Assembly: GCF_019972295.1 (NCBI RefSeq)
Contig: NZ_BLJA01000001.1
Location: 3,671,750 to 3,735,749 of the forward strand
DNA length: 64,000 nucleotides
Origin: Geobacter sp. AOG2
GTDB taxonomy: Bacteria > Desulfobacterota > Desulfuromonadia > Geobacterales > Pseudopelobacteraceae
Direction: 5' to 3'
Shown here: piece by piece, positions 58,217 to 64,000 of the stretch
How the letters are laid out: every line of letters begins with the position of its first letter
Position numbering within the stretch: position 1 is the stretch's first letter
The notes under the pieces: model-generated
Told to the model about the DNA's origin: nothing
Seen by the model: only the letters and a program-made list of their open reading frames with translations
The model's database searches: none
Made by a program: the position numbers and the translations under genes

Positions 58217-61200
58217 CTAGTATTTTTCGAAAGCCTCGTCCAGGTTGTCGTGGTCTCCCATGTTCAGGCTCACCCCGCTAGTGGCGGATCGCTTTGCCGG
58301 TTTCGGCGCCTTGCGATAGCCGTTTGCCGGGGCGATTGCCGGCACCTGCTTTTTCTGGGGCCTGACCGCCACCGCCGAGAACTGTCCCCCCGCGGCATCG
58401 ACCTTGAAGAAGTCGATGCAGCTTTGCAGTTGTTCGGCCTGGGAGGAAAGCTCCTCGGCGGTCGCCGACATCTCCTCGGCGGCGCCGGCGTTCTTCTGGA
58501 TGACCTGGTCCAACTGCTGGATGGCCTTGTTGATCTGCTCGGCCCCGGCGTCCTGCTCGCGGCTGGCGGCGCCGATCTCCTGCACCAGTTCGGAGGTCTT
58601 CTGGATGTCGGGCAGGATGCGGGCCAGCATGCCGCCCGCCTTTTCGGCCACCTCCACGCTCGAAGTGGAGAGGCTGCCGATCTCGCCTGCCGCCTTCTGG
58701 CTCCGTTCCGCCAGTTTGCGCACCTCGGCGGCCACCACCGCGAAACCTTTGCCGTGCTCCCCGGCCCGGGCCGCCTCGATGGCGGCGTTCAGGGCCAACA
58801 GGTTGGTCTGGCGGGCGATCTCCTCGATGATGGAGATCTTGCCGGCGATCTCCTTCATGGCGGAAACGGTCTCGGCCACCGCCTTGCCGCCCTCCTTGGC
58901 GTCTTCGGAACTCTTGATGGCGATCTTCTCGGTCTGGGAGGCGTTGTCGGCGCTCTGGCGGATATTGGCGGTCATCTGTTCCATGCTGGAGGACGCCTCC
59001 TCGGCCGCGGCCGCCTGCTCCGTCGCCCCCTGGGACATCTCCTCGGAACTGGCGCTCATCTCGCGGCTGCCTGCCGTCACGTTGTCGGCGGCGGCCTTCA
59101 CGTTGTTCACCACCTCCACCAGCTTGGCCACCATGTCGGAGAGGGCGCGCATCAATTCGTCGCTGGGCGAGCGTTCCTTCAGCTCCACCATCAGGTTGCC
59201 GGTGGCCACCTCCTTGGCCGCCGCGGTGATCCTGTTGGTGGCTTCGATGAGGATGTTCAGGTTGATCTTGATCTCGTTGAAATCGCCGTTGTAGTTGTCC
59301 GTGATCGCCGGCGGAATGTCGCCTTTCGAGATGCGGTCCACGTATTCGGCGGCCACGTTCAGCGGGCCGATAACCGCGTCCAGGCAGTCATTGACCCCGG
59401 CAACGATCTTTTGGAAGTTGCCCTGGTGTTTGGAGGCATCGGCACGGGTCGCCAGTTTGCCTTCCACGGCGGCGCGGGACAACATATTCGCATCCGTGAC
59501 CAGGGCATTGACGACGGCGACGCAGGTGTTGACCGCTTCGGCTATCGTATCGAAGGTCTGTTTGGCGCCCTGGGTATCGTTATCGGCGGGTTCGGTGACA
59601 ACGGAAAACTCCGTATCTCCCTTGGCAAGTTTTTCAAGGCAGCCGACCAGTTTCTGCGTCTCTTTATCCTGATACTCGGCGACCTTTGCCGAAAGCCGCA
59701 TGGCTTTTTTAATCTCGGTTTGATCCGTCACCACCTCAAACGCCCCGATGATCTGCCCCGCTTCGTTCCTCAGCGGCAGCCCGGTGTATGCGATATCCAG
59801 GTCGAGTCCCGCCGACGGGTGGGCATCGGTTTCACTGCTGGCGGTCTGGCCGCCCGATATGGCACGGTGGCAGGCGCAGTTCTGGGTCTTGCAGTCCGAG
59901 GTTTTGAAGTGGTCATAGCATTTGGTGCCGATCACCTGGGCAGCCGTCTTTCCGCCGACCCTGGCACCCAGTTCGTTCATGTACCGGACGGTGAAATCGG
60001 TATCGATGATCATGGCCGGCGCCGGCATGGAGTCGAGGAGTCCCACCAGCCGGTCAATGGTGGCATTCACCCCGGTCATGATCTTCTGGAAGTCCCCCTG
60101 ATGTTTGCCTGCATCGGCGCGTATGGCAAGCTGGCCTTCGACGGCGGCCCTGGAGAGCATGTTGGCATCGGTGACCAGGGCATTGACGTTGTCGATGCAG
60201 TTGTTCAGGTTGAGCTTGATCTCGTTGAAGTCGCCGTTGTAGTTGTCGGTGATCCTGGGGGGGATGTCCCCCTTGCTGATCCGGTCCACGTACTCGGCAG
60301 CCACGTTCAGCGGCCCGATCACGGCATCCAGGGTTTCATTGAACCCGGCAACGACCTTCTGGAAGTCGCCCTGGTGTTTCGAGGCGTCGGCGCGGGTCGC
60401 CAGTTTCCCGGCAGTGGCGGCATCGGACAGCATACCGGCATCCGCCACCAGGCGGTTGATCGCCTCGACCATTTTTTGCATGGCCTGTTGCAGGATGCCG
60501 GTCTCGTCCGTGGCGTTCGTGTCGAAGGCAACGTCGGTGTCTCCCACGGCGATCTTGTTGGCCGCATCCACACAGGCATTGATCGGCACCGTGATGGAGC
60601 GGGTAATGAAACGGGATACGAAATATGCGATCAAGAGGGCCGCTATGCCGAGACCGATCAGCATGTTGCGCGTTGCCTTATACACGGCGAAAGCGTCGTT
60701 GCCGACCATCTCGCTCTGCTTTTGCTGGTAATCCACCAGTTTTTGCAATGAATCCATATAGGCGGATTGTGCCGGCCGGACCTTTTCGAACAGCACGACC
60801 CTGGCCTCGGCCTTCTTGCCGGCAAGAGCCGTTTTTTCCAGGAGTTCCGTGCTCTGCCGATAGGGCTCCCTGTCCTCGTTCACCTTTTTCATCAGCGCTT
60901 TGCCGGTGTCGCTCGCAATCATCTTGTCGAGCTTGGTTATATCATCCACGGATTTTTTGCGCGCTTCCTGGATGCGGGCCTCTTCCTTGTCGATGTCCTT
61001 CTGATCGTCCAACAGGATGATATTCCTGCTTGCGCGGGCGATGACGTTAACCTGGTCCTGCAAGTCGCCGGCAAGGTTGGATTTTACGAGTTTGTCGTGG
61101 ATCAGGTCGTCGATTTCGTGGTTGAGGGAACCGAGGCGAAAGAGCGACAAACCAAACATTATTACCAGCAACGCCACAATAATGCCGAATCCGAACGTCA

Positions 61201-61231
61201 GCCGTCCACCGATCTTCATGTTCTTCAGCAT
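58217..61231 (-). CDS. Methyl-accepting chemotaxis protein with four-helix sensor, poly-HAMP array and embedded Cys-rich PAS
   Basis: 1004 residues. The first helix ([17 protein letters not shown]) is followed by a periplasmic four-helix-bundle domain, and the second helix ([20 protein letters not shown]) lies near 190-210. A HAMP domain and repeated HAMP-like modules follow; the repeated core is [20 protein letters not shown], seen three times with variations. Between modules is a PAS domain (about 425-550) containing [18 protein letters not shown]. The signalling tip has [19 protein letters not shown] near 815. Start 61231 has AAAGGAGGTAGT. A truncated, apparently identical second copy lies at the window's right edge. 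Confidence 0.93.
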   Translation of the reverse strand: MLKNMKIGGRLTFGFGIIVALLVIMFGLSLFRLGSLNHEIDDLIHDKLVKSNLAGDLQDQVNVIARASRNIILLDDQKDIDKEEARIQEARKKSVDDITKLDKMIASDTGKALMKKVNEDREPYRQSTELLEKTALAGKKAEARVVLFEKVRPAQSAYMDSLQKLVDYQQKQSEMVGNDAFAVYKATRNMLIGLGIAALLIAYFVSRFITRSITVPINACVDAANKIAVGDTDVAFDTNATDETGILQQAMQKMVEAINRLVADAGMLSDAATAGKLATRADASKHQGDFQKVVAGFNETLDAVIGPLNVAAEYVDRISKGDIPPRITDNYNGDFNEIKLNLNNCIDNVNALVTDANMLSRAAVEGQLAIRADAGKHQGDFQKIMTGVNATIDRLVGLLDSMPAPAMIIDTDFTVRYMNELGARVGGKTAAQVIGTKCYDHFKTSDCKTQNCACHRAISGGQTASSETDAHPSAGLDLDIAYTGLPLRNEAGQIIGAFEVVTDQTEIKKAMRLSAKVAEYQDKETQKLVGCLEKLAKGDTEFSVVTEPADNDTQGAKQTFDTIAEAVNTCVAVVNALVTDANMLSRAAVEGKLATRADASKHQGNFQKIVAGVNDCLDAVIGPLNVAAEYVDRISKGDIPPAITDNYNGDFNEIKINLNILIEATNRITAAAKEVATGNLMVELKERSPSDELMRALSDMVAKLVEVVNNVKAAADNVTAGSREMSASSEEMSQGATEQAAAAEEASSSMEQMTANIRQSADNASQTEKIAIKSSEDAKEGGKAVAETVSAMKEIAGKISIIEEIARQTNLLALNAAIEAARAGEHGKGFAVVAAEVRKLAERSQKAAGEIGSLSTSSVEVAEKAGGMLARILPDIQKTSELVQEIGAASREQDAGAEQINKAIQQLDQVIQKNAGAAEEMSATAEELSSQAEQLQSCIDFFKVDAAGGQFSAVAVRPQKKQVPAIAPANGYRKAPKPAKRSATSGVSLNMGDHDNLDEAFEKY

Positions 61232-61314
61232 ACTACCTCCTTTAGTTCGGTCGATTTTGGAAAATCGCCCGATCATAAAACCTTTCTTCGAATAGTCTCC
61301 GCCGCCTGACCGCC

Positions 61315-61914
61315 TTATGGTAAGTTTTCAGAGCTTTTAACGTTGCTCAATGTCTTGAAGATCATCTCCTGGCAATCGCTCGTTATGGGTTCGTCGTGGC
61401 CGGGGTAGATCTTCTGGATATCCCGGCAGGCCAGCTTGAACAGCGCCTCCACATACTCCGGGGAGTACACGTCGCCGGGCCAGCGCACCCGCACCTGGGT
61501 GTCCCCGGAAAAAAGCGCCTTTTCCGACGGTGCGTACAGGCAGATGGAATCGGAGGAATGGCCGGGGGTATGGAGCACCTCCATGATACCGTCGCCCGCC
61601 TTGACGAACTGCCCGTCGTTGAGGAGTTCGTCAACCCCCGCACCGTCGCTGAAAGCCAGCACGCGGGCGTTGTAACGGGCCTTAAGGGCCTTGACCGCCC
61701 CCGCGTGGTCGAAATGGTTGTGGGTGAGGATGACCTGTGCCACCGGGATCTTGCCGAAGCCGGTGGGGAGATGGTCTATCTCTTCGATGATGAAGCTATC
61801 GGTGCCGGGATCGATGATGGTATTGACGTCCTCGATCCGGTTCCAGTCGCCGAGGATCAGGTACGAGTTGCAACTGTAGGTGGTATCGTTATGCCGCAGG
61901 GGAATGATCTTCAT
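61315..61914 (-). CDS. Metallo-beta-lactamase fold protein in a chemotaxis operon
   Basis: 199 residues. The metal site THNHFDHAG (HxHxDH) lies near residue 76, [13 protein letters not shown] near 130, ALFSGDTQV near 150 and YPGHDEPI near 185: a complete MBL di-metal set. Start 61914 lies five bases after the CheR-like stop. Substrate unknown; family members include glyoxalase II-like thioesterases and flavodiiron oxygen/NO reductases (no flavodoxin part here). In chemotaxis loci such proteins may act as redox or oxygen sensors (ODP-like); this is inference. Confidence 0.85.
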   Translation of the reverse strand: MKIIPLRHNDTTYSCNSYLILGDWNRIEDVNTIIDPGTDSFIIEEIDHLPTGFGKIPVAQVILTHNHFDHAGAVKALKARYNARVLAFSDGAGVDELLNDGQFVKAGDGIMEVLHTPGHSSDSICLYAPSEKALFSGDTQVRVRWPGDVYSPEYVEALFKLACRDIQKIYPGHDEPITSDCQEMIFKTLSNVKSSENLP

Positions 61915-61919
61915 GGCGG

Positions 61920-62528
61920 TCAGTCTCCGACCTTCTTGAACAGTTGGGCGTCCGGCACGACCTGGGTGAAGAGGTGCGCCACCTCGTGGGGCAGTTTCTG
62001 GGTGTTCTCCGTGGCCAGATATCCGCCCGGCGCCAGGGCCTGGTGGAACATCCTGAACACCTCGACCCGCTCCGGGTACTGGAAATGGAGCATGACGTTC
62101 TTGCAGACGACCAGGCAGTAATCGCCCCCCACCGGTTTCAGCGAGAGCAGATCGTGGTATTGGAAGGTCACGCGACTGCGGAGCAACTCGTTCACGCGGA
62201 GATACCCCGGCTTGTCGGCCGGTTCGAAGTATTTGGCGAGCAGTTGCTGCGGAGTCCGCTGGAGTTCGTCGGCGGGATACGTGGCGGCGGTGACGCAATC
62301 GCCGAAGTTGTTGGCGCTGTCGTAGTCGGTGGCGTCGATGCGCAGGTTCTTGAACCCGAACTGGTTCATCCGTTCGGCCAGGATCATGGCGATGGTCCAG
62401 GTCTCCTGCCCCAGGGCGCAGCCGGCATCCCAGATCTTGATCCGGCTGCGGCCGCTGGCATAGCGGATCATGTGCTCCGCGGCATGCTCCAGGGTCGGCT
62501 GATCGCGCATGAAAAAGGTGAAGGCCAT
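61920..62528 (-). CDS. CheR-like methyltransferase lacking the N-terminal helical domain
   Basis: 202 residues. SAM-binding CheR core: IKIWDAGCALGQETWTIAMI near residue 29, LRIDATDYDSANNFG near 62, and VVCKNVMLHFQYPERVEVF near 142, where CheR has its characteristic N-V-L-IYF. The N-terminal alpha domain that helps dock the receptor is missing, and the usual ~270-residue length is shortened accordingly. Start 62528 overlaps the STAS stop by one base. With STAS and MBL partners it may methylate the adjacent MCP or act as a specialised variant. Confidence 0.85.
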   Translation of the reverse strand: MAFTFFMRDQPTLEHAAEHMIRYASGRSRIKIWDAGCALGQETWTIAMILAERMNQFGFKNLRIDATDYDSANNFGDCVTAATYPADELQRTPQQLLAKYFEPADKPGYLRVNELLRSRVTFQYHDLLSLKPVGGDYCLVVCKNVMLHFQYPERVEVFRMFHQALAPGGYLATENTQKLPHEVAHLFTQVVPDAQLFKKVGD

Positions 62529-62890
62529 CAGCTGTTGCCTCCCGACCAGATGCAACTGTGTTGGACGTCGATGGCGCAGCCCGACGTGCGCACCCGGCCC
62601 GAAGCGGCTGCGGCTTCCCGGATGGCCGGCCGGTCCTGTCCGGTTATCCTGAACCCCTTGTTGCTGAAGATCGAGCTTCTGTGGGATGAGCAGAGCAGTT
62701 GCAGGCCTGCGGCATCGATCCTCGTTACGCCGTGAAGGTCCAGGATCACGTCGTCGGTCTGCTCGAAGGCCTCCAGCAGTTGCATGAGAAGGGCGCTTAC
62801 ATCGGTTGCCCCGGTGGGGCCCGCTACCCTGACGACCACCGCCCCGGCTTCCTGGGGGAGCGTTTCGATCCGTACCGAAAAAACAGCCAT
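62528..62890 (-). CDS. STAS-domain protein
   Basis: 120 residues. The anti-sigma-antagonist fold is shown by VVRVAGPTGATDVSALLMQL, the strand DVILDLHGVTRIDAAGLQLL near 48-67 (the position of the phosphorylatable Ser is occupied by Asp-Ala-Ala-Gly) and GFRITGQDRPAI. The usual Ser/Thr of DSSG is thus absent. First gene of a STAS-CheR-MBL run; the translation stop overlaps the next start (TGATG). It resembles STAS proteins embedded in chemotaxis clusters of Geobacter and myxobacteria. Confidence 0.85.
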   Translation of the reverse strand: MAVFSVRIETLPQEAGAVVVRVAGPTGATDVSALLMQLLEAFEQTDDVILDLHGVTRIDAAGLQLLCSSHRSSIFSNKGFRITGQDRPAIREAAAASGRVRTSGCAIDVQHSCIWSGGNS

Positions 62891-63299
62891 TCCGCGAGGC
62901 CTCCTTGCGTTGAAAAAATCAAAATGCCGTTACAGGTGAGTGTAAATATTCCACGTTGTGTGCCAGGATGCCGGCTCGGGGACGGAAAAATAAAATAGTA
63001 TGCAAATTCAGATAAATAGATGCAATAGCGTCACTGCGGTTATTGAAAAATAATTATTGAGATTTAATTATGGAACACTTTGTGTGTCACACACCTGTTG
63101 CAGAAATGTGCGAAGGGGGGGCACCAGGCGGTGCCGGCCGGAGGGCGGTGGTGGGGGGTTTTTGTGGGGCTGCCCGATGTTCCCGCTTCTCCTCGCGGCG
63201 TTGCCCCGCTCCGAAAAAACCAAGGGCCGGTACTGCACTGTTCCACTCCCCGAACAATGCAGCCCCGGCCCCACAGCCTTCAACGTGTCGCGGCGCGCC
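62891..63299. other. Spacer with the duplicated cheW downstream region and a terminator
   Basis: About 410 bp without a gene. 62990-63080 is AT-rich and may hold the STAS promoter (minus strand). GGGGGTTTTTGTGGGGCTGCCCGATGTTCCCGC near 63155 repeats 57465. Confidence 0.6.
63222..63275 (-). terminator. Terminator of the cheW/MCP unit, copy 2
   Basis: On the minus strand GGGCCGG-GG-CTGCA-TT-GTTC pairs with GAAC-AG-TGCAG-TA-CCGGCCC, followed by TTGGTTTTTT. It is homologous in position and partly in sequence to the terminator at 57552. Confidence 0.8.
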
Positions 63300-63794
63300 T
63301 CAGGCGGCCTCCTGCATCGCCTCGCCCGCCAGGTCCAGCTCCGCGCTGCTGAAAGTCCGGTCGATATTCAGGATCATGATGAACTGGCCGCCGTTCTTGC
63401 CCATGCCCAGGATGAACTCCGTGTTGAGCCCGGCGCCGATGTTCGGCGGCGGCTCGATCTGGTCCGGTTCCAGTTCGAACACCTCCTGCACCGAATCGGC
63501 CAGGGCGCCGATGACCACGATCTCGTCCTCGTGCACGACCTCCACCACGATGATGCAGGTGTTCACCGTCTGCTCCGTTTCCTCCATGCCGAACTTGAGA
63601 CGCATGTCCATCACCGGCACCACGCTGCCCCGCAGGTTGATCACCCCCCGCATGTAATCCGGCGTCCGGGGGATCTTGGTGATGGTGGTCAACTCCAGGA
63701 TTTCTCTCACCTTCGCCACATCGACGGCAAATACCTCCTCCGCCAGCTTGAAGGTCAGGTACTGCCTGGTTTCCGCAATCGCTGCAACCGCCAT
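63300..63794 (-). CDS. cheW: Chemotaxis coupling protein CheW, copy 2
   Basis: 164 residues, nearly identical to the protein at 57656. The only amino-acid differences seen are Val for Leu in VEVVHEDE, Gly for Lys in NIGAGLNTE and Met for Ile in AGEAMQEAA. Nucleotide identity is equally high. It follows the second MCP by 30 bp; the GC-rich hairpin present in the corresponding gap of copy 1 is missing. Confidence 0.95.
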   Translation of the reverse strand: MAVAAIAETRQYLTFKLAEEVFAVDVAKVREILELTTITKIPRTPDYMRGVINLRGSVVPVMDMRLKFGMEETEQTVNTCIIVVEVVHEDEIVVIGALADSVQEVFELEPDQIEPPPNIGAGLNTEFILGMGKNGGQFIMILNIDRTFSSAELDLAGEAMQEAA

Positions 63795-63824
63795 GGGAAC
63801 CTCCTGTTCGGTGTCTAGTATTTT

Positions 63825-64000
63825 TCGAAAGCCTCGTCCAGGTTGTCGTGGTCTCCCATGTTCAGGCTCACCCCGCTAGTGGCGGATCGCTTTGCCGGTT
63901 TCGGCGCCTTGCGATAGCCGTTTGCCGGGGCGATTGCCGGCACCTGCTTTTTCTGGGGCCTGACCGCCACCGCCGAGAACTGTCCCCCCGCGGCATCGAC
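63825..64000 (-). CDS. Methyl-accepting chemotaxis protein, copy 2 (C-terminal end only; runs off the window)
   Basis: The last 58 codons of an MCP. The 176 bases match 58217-58392, the tail of the first MCP, with no difference that I can find. They encode the linker and C-terminal tail after the signalling domain. The gene continues beyond the right edge. Confidence 0.9.

Noticed and set aside
59855..59935. CACH in the MCP PAS domain as a c-type heme site.
   Set aside because: Only one residue separates the cysteines, and the segment lies in the cytoplasmic part, so it is not a CXXCH heme attachment site.
57590..60751. A 1053-codon open frame on the plus strand, rich in His, Gly and Leu.
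   Set aside because: It is the antisense of the CheW and MCP genes; its composition is the mirror of repetitive high-GC coding sequence, and it shows no start region or recognisable domain.

Overview
The window reads as a chromosomal segment of a Geobacterales (Desulfuromonadota) bacterium: a small PpcA-like triheme cytochrome c7 gene, system II cytochrome c maturation genes, an octaheme hydroxylamine-oxidoreductase-like cytochrome, a cytochrome P460, a selenocysteine-containing SelD, lactate oxidation genes and several multi-PAS/GAF hybrid kinases all fit that group. Most of the window is GC-rich. The exception is an AT-rich patch at about 34.2-39.9 kb. The species cannot be named from the sequence alone.

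Layout. 0-4.6 kb: translation and nucleotide housekeeping (end of rho, rpmE, thyX, a DUF1385 membrane protein, prfA). 4.7-13.9 kb: a lactate module. A LutB/LutA fusion and LutC lie on the minus strand. A lactate permease, a GlcD-type FAD dehydrogenase, its Fe-S partner and a GntR/FCD regulator lie on the plus strand. 13.8-16.5 kb: a large coiled-coil protein of unknown function on the minus strand, preceded by a GEMM-type riboswitch that resembles the cGAMP class (GEMM-Ib) and has an overlapping terminator. 16.6-19.6 kb: thiE-thiD fusion and thiC behind a TPP riboswitch and terminator. 19.7-27.4 kb: alr, selD (in-frame UGA), an ASKHA protein resembling corrinoid activators, then purH, purD and purE. 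27.4-30.2 kb: triheme cytochrome and ResB/CcsA. 30.4-33.7 kb: three glycosyltransferases. 33.76 kb: tRNA-Gly(GCC).

33.8-43.8 kb is an accessory island. About 300 bp of tRNA-adjacent sequence occurs on both sides of it: intact tRNA on the left, a decayed tRNA 3' end with an orphan terminator on the right. Inside are a membrane-anchored protein with a UDP-sugar-dehydrogenase-like half, a truncated membrane protein, a lipoprotein, a two-gene unit (glycine-rich membrane protein plus an XRE-HTH/YaaW fusion), YceI, cytochrome P460, a small anchored protein and a DUF4382 lipoprotein, interspersed with two families of short repeats.

43.9-64 kb is signalling and redox: two hybrid histidine kinases sharing near-identical transmitter/receiver halves, a V4R sensor with a diguanylate cyclase, an octaheme cytochrome behind an FNR/HcpR-like site, a TetR regulator whose operator recurs before a MotB-like gene, a corrinoid protein/UroD-type methyltransferase/DUF1638 operon, and a chemotaxis locus (STAS, CheR-like, metallo-beta-lactamase fold, MCP, CheW). 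A second CheW and the start of a second MCP, nearly identical to the first, run off the right edge.

Across the left 32 kb, intergenic spaces are filled by three families of inverted-repeat elements that often end just 5' of start codons: 9-bp-unit arrays, a CCACAGAGACACAGAG family, and a GGCGTAGC-N-GCTACGCC palindrome family. The strongest candidates for something undescribed are the riboswitch-controlled coiled-coil protein, the island's membrane/dehydrogenase-like fusion, the glycine-rich protein plus HTH-YaaW pair, and the 9-bp inverted arrays.
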